A stretch of 64,000 nucleotides of DNA from Arcanobacterium canis (GTDB lineage: Bacteria; Actinomycetota; Actinomycetes; Actinomycetales; Actinomycetaceae), in NCBI RefSeq assembly GCF_029625435.1, contig NZ_CP121208.1, positions 248,001 through 312,000 on the forward strand. Reading direction: 5' to 3'. This document shows, piece by piece, positions 35,304 through 44,228 of this stretch. The notes under the pieces are model-generated. The model saw nothing but the letters and a program-made list of their open reading frames with translations. It made no database searches and was not told where the DNA came from. The position numbers were made by a program, and so were the translations under genes. Position 1 is the first letter of the stretch. Each line of letters opens with the position of its first letter.

Positions 35304-38300
35304 TGACAGCCGCAATTTCACACCGTAGGTCAATGAAGAACCTTGCGCGCGTTGCCATCGTCTTTCTGGCCACTCTTAGCCTCGCCTTTTCGAGTGTGTT
35401 AGTCAGCTTCAGTGAAAAAGCAGAAGCTATTCCCCCGTCAGGTTCTTTTTCACGGGGACTGACGAAAGAAGTTCGTTTAGAGGATGATCCGTATGGCGCC
35501 CCTAAGTGCTACAACGTGAGAAATAGTGCAACGCAACGACTTTTCAAATTCTGGAAAGATTCTTCCAGTAATGAAATCGCTGTATTAAAAGTGTCTTACT
35601 CTTCGCCGGTCGGCTCTCGTCTGGATAAATCTGCCGTTTCTGTCCGCTATTCTTACGCTAGCTATTTTGCTGGACGTCACTTTGATGTAGAGGTGAGCGG
35701 CAATGACGTATATCTTAAATTCCGTCAGCCACTGGTGTATAACGTCAGTGGTCAACTGCAGATAGATATGCCGGGTTTGGCGAGTAGTGTCTGCCCGCAG
35801 GTGTCGGCATGGTCAGGTGTCGATGTGCCGTCGAATCCAGGTAAAGTCTGTCGATCCAGGTTTTACCCGGAAGATCCTTCTTCCGTGAATTCTACTCAGA
35901 CCGGACGTCGGCCCGCTCGAGACCTTTCTCCCCAAGAAACGTCGGAAGGCAGCCGCTCTTACGTCATTACGTCGGAACCGAAAAACAGGTTTCGTTACAA
36001 GTCGCAGCTTTGGTATCAGCCTGCGGGCGGTGGAGACTACATTCGAATTGGCGCTGAAACCGGGTGGGTCTACAACGCGCTTGCCTATAACCCTCAAGAC
36101 AATTGGCTCTATGCAATTTCTCAAACCAGAAACGGAACTGGAACCGAAAATGAAGATCCGTGTTTCCCGTCTTCTCATCTGTTGCAGATCAATCCGTTAA
36201 CTGGCGAGGTATTTGACCTTGGATTTGTTGCATCAAGGCAAAATCGCCGTAGCTCTGCTTTCGAAGATAAGGACCGCTATGGCGGCGTTAACGCGGGGGT
36301 CATTCTAGCCGACGGTACGTATGTGGTCTCGAATTCGTCGATATCAGGTACGAGAAACCTCTACAAGGTGGCGATTCCCTCGGTCACGAGTGTCGGTACC
36401 ACGGCAGAAAGAACCAACATTAAATCGTATTCTGAGGACTATGCTGTCACTGCTCAAGCGGACGGTTTTATCTGGGGTATCCGATCTGCTGCCTCTCGTT
36501 ATCCCAACCAGCTTGAGCGGATCAACATTCGCACTGGGCGAGTGGACAGTATTGGTATTAGCTCTCTCACCACCGAATCGGGAGAAGCGTTCCCACGTGG
36601 CAAAAATTGGGGCAAATCGTGGACATATGGAAATGGAAATCTTGGTTTTGGAACCGGGTCTGATGGAGCTAACACAACCTCCATTCAACTCCAGGTGAAA
36701 AACCCGACTGCGCCCTTGTCCCTATCGAATATCAAGCTCATTGCGGTAAACAACAATGCTCCGGCGTCTTTTAACACTGATGGTGCCTCATACCTCGGCA
36801 GCCCTGTGACTCCTGATCTTAAGGTGGAAAAGACGTTCAACGGCATTACGAATCGCAAGGCTAACTGGAAGATTAGAGTGACCAACGAGGGTAAGGGCGG
36901 GTCATCTGGCTTTACCTTAAATGACAATTTACCCAATGGTTATACGGTAGCTGATATCAAACGCGATATTACGGTGGCAGATACAACTCGTGGTGGTATC
37001 CCCAGGGTAGTTGATTATAACGTTTCGAAAAATCACGGTAACCAAGGTAATGACCAAATTCAGGTACTCGTTGGGTCTGTTCCGGAAGGGCGAGAAGTAA
37101 CGATCTCAGTTATGGCAACTCTTCCAACAAGGGCAATTGAGCAATGTGTGGCAAATACGGTCACGATCACGCCTAATGAGTCGGATCCGGTAGTGAATAA
37201 CAATGTATCCACGGCTGATTGCGGACTTGAGTTTGAAAAGAAAGCTATCGATATCAGGGGTACGGAAGAAGGTATTGAAGTCGAAGATGGTCAAGTGATG
37301 AAGGGCCTTGGAGGCGAAGACTACCGCACGGTTCGCTTTGACTTGATTGTGAAGAATCCAGGGGTAGCCGAACTTCCTTATACGCTGGTGGATCATCCAG
37401 GATTTACGCGTGATGTCGCTCCAAAGTTTGTGGTGCTCAAAGAAAAGAACGCGCCGGGTGACGGGGCTGCTCAAGTCGGGAACGCTGCCCAGTTTGCGTA
37501 TCCTGGCACAATTCCAGTTTCGAGCATCGTGAACCGATATATTCGCAAGCACAATCCGGTACCGGGGCGCCCGGATCAAATCACGATTGCACCGGGGGCT
37601 AAGCATTACTTTGAGCTTGAATACTACTATGTGATGAACCCTAAATCGAAGAATGCTGAGACTAAGGTATGGGATCATCTCCAGTGTGTCGGTAAAAAAG
37701 GGTCGGGGCGGCCTGGAGAAGGTCTCTATAACAAAGCCGATCTCAGGGATGTCAGGAATCAAAAGAACATCTTTGATGATGATTGTGTGCCGATTGAGCA
37801 ACCGAAGAACGCCAAGGTCGTGCTCAAGAAAGTTGACGCATCAAACACCGAGTTAGAGCTTAATGGTGCCCAGTTCACGATTCGCTCTGTATCGTCAACG
37901 GATCGAGATTCGTTTGGCGAAGTGATTCAACCGGCGGACGGCACGTATGACCTTTCTGAAGGGACATACGTCTTATCCGAGATAAAAGCGCCTGCTGGAT
38001 ACTCGCTTCTTCCTGGCCCCGTTTATGTGGACATTTCTCGTTCAGATCATGATTTCGCAATACGACTTGGAGAAAGATACACGACGCCGGGAGGAAAGCA
38101 GGAAATAGCGTGGACTAACGTTGGGCAACCATTGCCATTAGTGTCAGTCGAAAAAACTCAGAGAGAAAGTCAGACGGTATTCACAATCCAGATCGCTGAC
38201 GTGTTGACTGGGGAGCTGCCAGTCACCGGCGGCACGGGTATTTTCCCTCTGATGGCTACCGCAGCTCTGATTGCTCTAGCTTCCCTTGGGGCTACCCGCA

Positions 38301-38323
38301 GGAGATGGGCAGGTCAACGTTAA
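35303..38323 (+). CDS. Large LPVTG surface adhesin, probable pilus tip subunit
   Basis: A 1006-aa protein whose ATG shares a base with the previous stop codon. It has a signal peptide (to residue ~45, KAEA-IPPSG) and an N-terminal ~430-residue beta-rich domain (SQLWYQPAGGGDYIRIG, YNPQDNWLYAIS) resembling the propeller-like DUF6923 region. DUF11-type domains follow (DLKVEKTFNGITNRKANWKI), then a SpaA/Cna-B domain (~838-925) with an E-box (TYVLSEIKAPAGYSL). It ends with LPVTG at ~972, a TM segment and RRRWAGQR. There is no VWA/MIDAS motif. By size and position it is the adhesive tip. Confidence 0.85.
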   Translation: MTAAISHRRSMKNLARVAIVFLATLSLAFSSVLVSFSEKAEAIPPSGSFSRGLTKEVRLEDDPYGAPKCYNVRNSATQRLFKFWKDSSSNEIAVLKVSYSSPVGSRLDKSAVSVRYSYASYFAGRHFDVEVSGNDVYLKFRQPLVYNVSGQLQIDMPGLASSVCPQVSAWSGVDVPSNPGKVCRSRFYPEDPSSVNSTQTGRRPARDLSPQETSEGSRSYVITSEPKNRFRYKSQLWYQPAGGGDYIRIGAETGWVYNALAYNPQDNWLYAISQTRNGTGTENEDPCFPSSHLLQINPLTGEVFDLGFVASRQNRRSSAFEDKDRYGGVNAGVILADGTYVVSNSSISGTRNLYKVAIPSVTSVGTTAERTNIKSYSEDYAVTAQADGFIWGIRSAASRYPNQLERINIRTGRVDSIGISSLTTESGEAFPRGKNWGKSWTYGNGNLGFGTGSDGANTTSIQLQVKNPTAPLSLSNIKLIAVNNNAPASFNTDGASYLGSPVTPDLKVEKTFNGITNRKANWKIRVTNEGKGGSSGFTLNDNLPNGYTVADIKRDITVADTTRGGIPRVVDYNVSKNHGNQGNDQIQVLVGSVPEGREVTISVMATLPTRAIEQCVANTVTITPNESDPVVNNNVSTADCGLEFEKKAIDIRGTEEGIEVEDGQVMKGLGGEDYRTVRFDLIVKNPGVAELPYTLVDHPGFTRDVAPKFVVLKEKNAPGDGAAQVGNAAQFAYPGTIPVSSIVNRYIRKHNPVPGRPDQITIAPGAKHYFELEYYYVMNPKSKNAETKVWDHLQCVGKKGSGRPGEGLYNKADLRDVRNQKNIFDDDCVPIEQPKNAKVVLKKVDASNTELELNGAQFTIRSVSSTDRDSFGEVIQPADGTYDLSEGTYVLSEIKAPAGYSLLPGPVYVDISRSDHDFAIRLGERYTTPGGKQEIAWTNVGQPLPLVSVEKTQRESQTVFTIQIADVLTGELPVTGGTGIFPLMATAALIALASLGATRRRWAGQR

Positions 38324-38387
38324 TCATTTGATGTTTCGCATCGGGATATTGATCAAGATTTATCGTGGTGTTTTGCAACCTGTGGTA

Positions 38388-38470
38388 GTACCCACCCTGC
38401 AACGCTCAGCACCGGCGTCGTTGGTGGGGTACCGTTAGAACACCGGCTAACGCTACGTGTGCCGCCGGTT
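38388..38470 (+). terminator. Weak hairpins after the pilus operon
   Basis: CCCACC (38391-38396) pairs with GGTGGG (38423-38428), and an ACCGGC...GCCGGT pair follows near 38442-38470. No T-run is seen. These are the only candidates for an operon terminator in the 199-bp gap. Confidence 0.3.
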
Positions 38471-38522
38471 CATTTGGTAAAAATTCGTCCCTCGCGGGCG
38501 CAAAGAAAGAAGTTTGGAGCGT

Positions 38523-39179
38523 ATGTTGATCGTCATCGGCGGCATGATCGGCGCAGGTAAGACCACGGTTGCTGAACTGTTGGGAAAGAAGTACGACTCC
38601 ATTGTTTTGCATGAAAATGTGGAGAACAATCGGATTTTGCCCTTGTTCTACACGGCTTCGAAAGAAGAGCAGGAGCGTAAGCGCTACTCGTTTCTTCTCC
38701 AACTTGAGTTCCTGAATTCGCGTTTCACCGACGTCAAGCGTGCAATGCTCGCCGGGAAGAACACTGTCCTTGACCGCTCGATCTACGAGGATTGGTACTT
38801 CGCAAAGGTCAACACAGAACTCGGACGCATTTCGCCCGAAGAGTTTCATATTTATGAGGGTCTGCTCAACAATATGATGGAGGAGATCCAGGATTTTCCA
38901 AAGAAATCGCCGGATCTGTTCATCTATCTGTACGCCGATTTCGACACGATCATAGATCGCATCCATTCGCGCGGGCGCGATTTCGAACAGGATGACGAGC
39001 TCACTTCCTACTATCGCAAGCTGTGGGAAGGATATGACGAGTGGGTGGACAACGAATACATCGCCTCCCCAGTCTTGAAGATCAACGTGGCTGAGCACGA
39101 GGTTGGCCTTGTGCCTGAGCAACAGCAGTACTTGTTTGACCAAGTTGAACACGAATTGACGCGCCTTGGCGTGAAGTGA
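38523..39179 (+). CDS. Deoxynucleoside kinase
   Basis: A 218-aa dNK-family kinase that phosphorylates deoxynucleosides for salvage. It has the P-loop GGMIGAGKTT (residues ~6-15), the substrate-site ENVENN motif, the ERS-type VLDRSIYEDWYF motif, and the LID Arg region (IHSRGRDFEQDD). The ATG at 38523 is chosen over TTG 38514 because it gives the usual MLIVIGGMIG start, with GGAG just upstream. The preferred nucleoside cannot be told. It has its own terminator. Confidence 0.92.
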   Translation: MLIVIGGMIGAGKTTVAELLGKKYDSIVLHENVENNRILPLFYTASKEEQERKRYSFLLQLEFLNSRFTDVKRAMLAGKNTVLDRSIYEDWYFAKVNTELGRISPEEFHIYEGLLNNMMEEIQDFPKKSPDLFIYLYADFDTIIDRIHSRGRDFEQDDELTSYYRKLWEGYDEWVDNEYIASPVLKINVAEHEVGLVPEQQQYLFDQVEHELTRLGVK

Positions 39180-39189
39180 GCATATCAAT

Positions 39190-39235
39190 AATCGGGGGCA
39201 GAGGTTCGTCCGTGAACCTCTGCCCCCGATTTTTA
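39190..39235. terminator. Bidirectional terminator between the dNK and pyridoxal kinase genes
   Basis: An 18-bp stem (39190-39207 with 39214-39231), with a T-run on the plus strand, lies between convergent genes. Confidence 0.92.
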
Positions 39236-39239
39236 TGCG

Positions 39240-40073
39240 CTATTTTGCAAGTTCAGCGATCAGCCAGCCGAGTTCGGGTTCGAATGCCGGCCCATACCAG
39301 TGATTGTCGAGCGACTGCGTGCGTTTGATACATCTCAATGTGAAATCAGCAGCGATTCGGGCGGAGTCGTCAACGCGATGGCCGTTCATGAGCGCGCCGA
39401 CGAAAGTAGACGAGTAAACGTCGCCGGTGCCGTGGCTACCGCGCTCAAGTCGCTCATGTTCGTAGTAGGAGTACTCGCCGTTCTCGAATACCACCACGCC
39501 AGTGGTATGCGGCGAATAGGAAATGCCCGTGAGAATCACAGTTTTTGCACCGCTCTGCGTGAGCGTGTCCAAGAGTGAATCAACAAATGCCCGGTCGTAG
39601 TCTTCACGGTATTCCCTACCGGTAATGAGGCAGGCTTCGGTGATATTCGGCAGGATAATGTCGGCTGAGAACGCGAGGGAGGCCATCGCGTGCGCAAACT
39701 CGTCATCGAATCCCGGATAAAGTTTTCCGTCGTCGGCCATCGCGGGATCGACGATGAGCGGCGCGCCCTCGCGAAGAAGCGTGTGCGCGATTGATTTCAC
39801 GTAATCGATTTGTCGTGACGAGCCGAGATAGCCGGTGTAGAGCGCCGCGAAGTCGATCCCTTCTTTTGCCCAGTGGGCTTCAATTGCTGGCATATCGTCA
39901 GTCAGATCGCGGAACGTGTACCCTGTGAATCCTCCGGTGTGGGTGGAGAGTACAGCTGAGGGCAAGATTGAGGTTTCTTGCCCGCAGGCTGAAAGAATCG
40001 GTAGGGCCACAGTGAGTGAGCACTGGCCCACTCCTGAAATGTCCTGGATGGAAAGAATGCGGTTGTATGCCAT
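39240..40073 (-). CDS. pdxY: Pyridoxal/pyridoxamine kinase
   Basis: A 277-aa ribokinase-fold enzyme that makes PLP/PMP by salvage of vitamin B6. It has the N-terminal SIQDISGVGQCSLTVALPIL and the PdxK/PdxY-type GSHGTGDVYSSTFVGAL anion hole with the catalytic Asp. The ATG at 40073 (MAYNRILSIQD) follows AAGGAG, so the longer reading from 40103 is not used. Monocistronic. Confidence 0.93.
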   Translation of the reverse strand: MAYNRILSIQDISGVGQCSLTVALPILSACGQETSILPSAVLSTHTGGFTGYTFRDLTDDMPAIEAHWAKEGIDFAALYTGYLGSSRQIDYVKSIAHTLLREGAPLIVDPAMADDGKLYPGFDDEFAHAMASLAFSADIILPNITEACLITGREYREDYDRAFVDSLLDTLTQSGAKTVILTGISYSPHTTGVVVFENGEYSYYEHERLERGSHGTGDVYSSTFVGALMNGHRVDDSARIAADFTLRCIKRTQSLDNHWYGPAFEPELGWLIAELAK

Positions 40074-40211
40074 CGCTAAAACTCCTTCATCTAGCTTTCG
40101 CATAATGTTACGCCCTTCGCTTCATCGTTGAAGTTCGGAACACTGAAAAAACAGATATTTGCCATGAGAAACATGCTTTGTTACCCTGTAATCGAAAATA
40201 AAAACATGCCG

Positions 40212-40228
40212 TTATTATCCGGTAATAA
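40212..40228. promoter_or_regulatory. Inverted repeat upstream of the PadR-ABC operon
   Basis: TTATTA-TCCGG-TAATAA lies 57 bp before the padR-like start codon. It is a likely autoregulatory operator, but it does not match the ATGT-N8-ACAT pattern reported for some PadR proteins. Confidence 0.4.
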
Positions 40229-40284
40229 AATCGCTGCCTGCGGTGAATCTACCGCCAGCGGCTACTGAGCAGGGAGGAGGGGCT

Positions 40285-40914
40285 ATGGCTGTACGAGATG
40301 TTCTGCTGTGGTTACTCGCAGAGCAGCCACAGCCGGTGTATCAGTTACGCGATGAATTTGAATCGCGCACGGATCATATCTGGCCCATGAATGTGGGGCA
40401 GGTGTATCAGACCGTTCGTCGCCTTGAGCGCGATGGACTCGTGGAATCGGTGGGCGATATCGAAGGGAAAAGCGGAGAAACATATGCGATCACTCCAGCT
40501 GGAACCCAGGTACTCAATGACTGGCTTGCAGCACCGATTCTGACTCCACGTGATGAGCGAGACAACCTGGTGATGCGTATCGCCGTCGGCGCAGGCGCTG
40601 CACGTAACCTCACCGCCGATATTCATACTCAGCGCACGGCGTTGCTCGCTGAAATCCGTGAAATGACCAAAGAGCTCAGCACAATTCCTGATGATAACCT
40701 CACCGCCCAGCTCCTGGCTCAGCGCCGAATCTTCGATCTTGAAGCGCAAGGCCGCTGGCTCGACCATATTGAACGAATCATCGAGCGTCACTCGCGCACG
40801 CGTTCACAGCGCCACCAAACGGCGGAAGGCGACAACCCTCGCACCGACGGCGTCGTTGGTGATGTGCCACAAACAAGTCAAGTACCCACCAAGGCAAACA
40901 TCGAAAGGCAATGA
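40285..40914 (+). CDS. PadR-family transcriptional regulator
   Basis: A 209-aa regulator with an N-terminal winged helix (VLLWLLAEQPQPVYQLRDEF, VYQTVRRLERDGLVES), a C-terminal helical dimerisation region (~90-175) and a polar tail. The ATG at 40285 follows GGGAGGAGG. It is the first gene of an operon with an ABC ATPase and an FtsX-type permease, the common arrangement in which PadR represses the exporter until a drug or peptide signal arrives. Confidence 0.9.
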   Translation: MAVRDVLLWLLAEQPQPVYQLRDEFESRTDHIWPMNVGQVYQTVRRLERDGLVESVGDIEGKSGETYAITPAGTQVLNDWLAAPILTPRDERDNLVMRIAVGAGAARNLTADIHTQRTALLAEIREMTKELSTIPDDNLTAQLLAQRRIFDLEAQGRWLDHIERIIERHSRTRSQRHQTAEGDNPRTDGVVGDVPQTSQVPTKANIERQ

Positions 40915-40916
40915 TT

Positions 40917-41600
40917 ATGAGTAACGTCATCACGGTAGAGAACGTGACGAAGATTCATCGCTCGGGCAGTGACGAAGTGCGTGCCCTTGACGATGTGAGC
41001 ACAGGAATTTTACAGGGTGAGTTCGTGGCGGTGATGGGGCCAAGCGGTTCTGGAAAATCCACCTTCTTGAATCTCATCGGTGGTCTCGACACCCCAACAA
41101 CGGGGAAGATCTACGTGGACGGACAAGAAATCACGAGCATTTCCCTCACCGAGCGGGCCAAGATGCGCCGCCAAAAGATTGGCTACGTCTTCCAAGATTT
41201 CAACCTCATCTCTACGCTGACCCTTGCTGAGAACGTGGCGTTACCGATGGAACTGGACGGTCACAAGTCCAGCGAGGTGCGGCCTTTGGCTATCGCGACA
41301 CTGAAGGAACTCGGCATCGACGAACTTGCTGACCGCTTCCCCTCGCAGGTGTCGCGTGGTCAGGCGCAGCGTGCTGCTATCGCTCGCGGTTTGATTGGTG
41401 AGGGGCGTGTCCTTCTTGCCGACGAGCCGACCGGCGCACTCGATTCCAACCTTGCTGAAGACATCATGCGGGTTTTGCGTTCGCGCGTTGACGCCGGCGC
41501 CACCGTTGTGTTGGTGACCCACGAGCCGCGTTTTGCTGGATGGGCCGACCGCGTTATCTATATTCGCGACGGCAAGATTGAAGATGGTGAGAATCGATGA
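40917..41600 (+). CDS. ABC transporter ATPase (LolD/MacB-like)
   Basis: A 227-aa ATPase with Walker A GPSGSGKST, a Q-loop (YVFQDFNLIS), Walker B VLLADEP and an H-loop (VLVTHEPRF). The signature motif is VSRGQ rather than LSGGQ, an unusual change in the residues that contact ATP. The ATG at 40917 has GAAAGG at a good distance; the ATG at 40911 overlaps the regulator stop codon. It works with the permease that overlaps its end by 4 bp. Confidence 0.92.
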   Translation: MSNVITVENVTKIHRSGSDEVRALDDVSTGILQGEFVAVMGPSGSGKSTFLNLIGGLDTPTTGKIYVDGQEITSISLTERAKMRRQKIGYVFQDFNLISTLTLAENVALPMELDGHKSSEVRPLAIATLKELGIDELADRFPSQVSRGQAQRAAIARGLIGEGRVLLADEPTGALDSNLAEDIMRVLRSRVDAGATVVLVTHEPRFAGWADRVIYIRDGKIEDGENR

Positions 41601-44149
41601 TCGCAGTCAAACTTGCCTGGCGTGATCTTTTCGCGCATAAGGTATCAACAATCCTGGCGATGATTCTTATCGCCATCACGACGGCGGCTGCGGGCGTGGC
41701 TGCCACCGGGGCAGCGGCAGGTGGTAATGCGCGCACATATCTGATAGCCAACGGTTTGCAAGCGGACGGGATGTCTTACGGAACCCGCCAGATTATCCAG
41801 AGCGGCGACGGAAATTTCGTCTCAACGTCGAGTACGGCAGTTACTGATCAGCGACCATATGAAGATTCACTGGGGGAGATCTTTGCTCCGAATACGGTGA
41901 CGATCCAGGTAGATGAAAACATCCATGGAACATTCGCGAAGCAAGGGATGGATCCGAAACGGGGCGTGGCGTTCCCAGGAAAACTGGTGAGTGCCACCGA
42001 GTCGAATCTCACGCAAGGACGTGAGCCTCACCGCGGCGAAGTTGCCCTTTCGAAAAGTACCGCAGCTGCCCTTGGTGTCACAGTGGGAGACAAAATCCAG
42101 TATGTGAACTGGTCCGATGATCCGGAAAAAGTGTTCACATATACGGTGACGGGAATCCTCTCTCATGGAACTGCTATCGGAGATGAATCACTGAATGCGG
42201 CTCGGGTGCGTCCCGGAAGCCAAGCGACGGTGAGGTTCACCGTCAAAGGCGATGCTCCGGTGACCTGGAATCAGGTTCAGGCGGCGAACAAACGTGGAGT
42301 GCAAGTGACATCGTTGCACGTCCTTGATAATCCTCCCGCGCAATCAGAGCTGTATCCGGGTGCAGATAACCACGAGTCTCAGGCGTTGGCAGAGAGCGGA
42401 GACGGTCCGAAGCCCGCCGTGATTCTTCTTTGGGGACTTGGTGTGCTGGAAATGCTCCTCATTGTCACGCCGGCGTTTGCTATCTCCGCCAAGCGTAACG
42501 AACGCTCTCTTGCTCAACTCGCTGCGGTGGGGGCATCGTCACGAACTCTAGCAGGGATCATGCTCTTGGAAGGCCTGTTTGTTGGAGCGCTCGGAGCTTT
42601 CGTCTCGATCCCCACGTATGCGCTTTTCTTCTGGTGGGTTGAGATCAGAATCGAAAACTACCTCATCTTGGGTCTTATTGCTCTCGGAGCCATTCTTCTG
42701 GGTGTCATTGCTGCCCTCGTCCCGGCACTGATCGCGGCAAGAACAGACGTGGTGAGCGTGTTAGCGAACCGATCAGCGCCACGCCACATTTCTACCCGAC
42801 TGGGTGTGGTGCCGTTTATTTTCGGGATCACTTTGATGATTGCTTCTGCTGCAACCTTCCGAACCGATCAAGATCCGGCTATCATGCTTGCACTCGTGAT
42901 CCTCGGAATGCTGACGCTCGCGGCTGCTGCTCCTGTTTTTGTGCGTGCCGTGGGCTGGATCTTCCGTTGGAATTGTGCGGCGAAAATCGCCGCGCGTGAC
43001 CTTGTACGTAACAAGTACCGAACGTCGTCGGCAGTGGCAGCGATTATGGCAGGCGTCATCGGTGCGACGATGGCGGGTGCCTATGCTGCAACGGCGGCAG
43101 ATCTGGAGCGAACCAAACAGTACCCTGGTCTTGACTACGGTGACGTTGTGTATGAGCTTAACTATCGATCAGTGGGAGGCAATGACGATGAAGTGCTCAA
43201 GCTCGCTGTGGAACATGCTCATTCTGTTCGAAAGGTCGAAAGCTCTGACATTCTGTATAGCGCATTTTTCCCTGGGAAAGTGCTTCTTGACCAGGTTGAT
43301 GTGAATAGTGAGGGCGGCCAACGTCCAGCTTCTTATTGGGAAGCGGGTGCCTACGTCAGGGACCAAATACTGGTGGTTGATCCCGGTGAAGTTGGCCGAT
43401 TGAATCTCATCCCCGAAAAGAACAGGCCTGAGGCTAAGCTTGCGCTTGAACGTGGCGACGTGGTGTCACTCATCGATGAATCTCAACCGCTGACCTTCTT
43501 CAGGGACGACGAACAAGGCCCCGATCAAGCGGTTGGTACACTGGCGCAAAAAGGTGTCTCTGAAGCACACCTGATGGAACGAAATGGTGTCTACATTGCG
43601 TTGATGACGCCCCAAACAGTGAAAAAGCTTGGAGGTGAAGTCCGTCCGGTCGCCGTTCGTGTCACGTTTGAACGGCCAGTGATGTTGTGGGATAACTGGC
43701 TCTCATTGCGGCAAGGGCTTGAGAGCAGCGATGGGATGGTAAATCTGGCGGCCGTTGCGGCGCCCGCGATGGATAACTTCCTCGGTACTCTGATTGTCTG
43801 TGCAGTTGCGGGTGGAGCGGCAGTGTTCGTCGCCGTCATTCTTGTGGCGATGAGCGCACGCGCAGCACGCCAAGATATGGACACAGTGGAAGCATTGGGA
43901 GGAAGCCCTGGTTTCCGCAGAGCGTTCTCCTTCTGGCACGGCACGATCTTGGCGCTCGCGGCCGTGATCCCAGGGGTGCTCGTTGGAGAATATGGAATTT
44001 GGCTGGCGCGAACCCGACTTGAGATAACCTCCGTCACGTACCAGCCTCTCGCAGTCATCCTCGTGGCACTGGTGATCGTCGTCCCAATCGCAATAGTGGG
44101 AGCGTTGTTCCCACCGCGGCGATCGGTCTTGACGCGCCGCGCGGACTAA
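41597..44149 (+). CDS. FtsX-like ABC permease
   Basis: An 850-aa membrane protein with two FtsX-type halves. TM1 is near residues 15-35, followed by a large extracytoplasmic domain (~45-275) and a three-TM block (~278-395). A second repeat begins near 450 (KIAARDLVRNKYRTSSAVAA), with a second extracytoplasmic domain and a final three-TM block (~720-845). It pairs with the upstream ATPase and probably exports a peptide, lipid or drug, or senses envelope damage. The substrate is unknown. Confidence 0.88.
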   Translation: MIAVKLAWRDLFAHKVSTILAMILIAITTAAAGVAATGAAAGGNARTYLIANGLQADGMSYGTRQIIQSGDGNFVSTSSTAVTDQRPYEDSLGEIFAPNTVTIQVDENIHGTFAKQGMDPKRGVAFPGKLVSATESNLTQGREPHRGEVALSKSTAAALGVTVGDKIQYVNWSDDPEKVFTYTVTGILSHGTAIGDESLNAARVRPGSQATVRFTVKGDAPVTWNQVQAANKRGVQVTSLHVLDNPPAQSELYPGADNHESQALAESGDGPKPAVILLWGLGVLEMLLIVTPAFAISAKRNERSLAQLAAVGASSRTLAGIMLLEGLFVGALGAFVSIPTYALFFWWVEIRIENYLILGLIALGAILLGVIAALVPALIAARTDVVSVLANRSAPRHISTRLGVVPFIFGITLMIASAATFRTDQDPAIMLALVILGMLTLAAAAPVFVRAVGWIFRWNCAAKIAARDLVRNKYRTSSAVAAIMAGVIGATMAGAYAATAADLERTKQYPGLDYGDVVYELNYRSVGGNDDEVLKLAVEHAHSVRKVESSDILYSAFFPGKVLLDQVDVNSEGGQRPASYWEAGAYVRDQILVVDPGEVGRLNLIPEKNRPEAKLALERGDVVSLIDESQPLTFFRDDEQGPDQAVGTLAQKGVSEAHLMERNGVYIALMTPQTVKKLGGEVRPVAVRVTFERPVMLWDNWLSLRQGLESSDGMVNLAAVAAPAMDNFLGTLIVCAVAGGAAVFVAVILVAMSARAARQDMDTVEALGGSPGFRRAFSFWHGTILALAAVIPGVLVGEYGIWLARTRLEITSVTYQPLAVILVALVIVVPIAIVGALFPPRRSVLTRRAD

Positions 44150-44180
44150 GCGAAAAGCGACGCACGCGAAGCGATAAAGC

Positions 44181-44216
44181 AAGTAGCGGCGAGGTGGAAA
44201 CACCCCGCCGCTACTT
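44181..44216. terminator. Terminator between the FtsX-permease and purine/urate permease genes
   Basis: AAGTAGCGGCG-A-GGTG (44181-44196) pairs with CACC-C-CGCCGCTACTT (44201-44216) around a GAAA tetraloop, with one mismatch. It lies between convergent genes. Confidence 0.8.
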
Positions 44217-44228
44217 TGTCGATACTGA

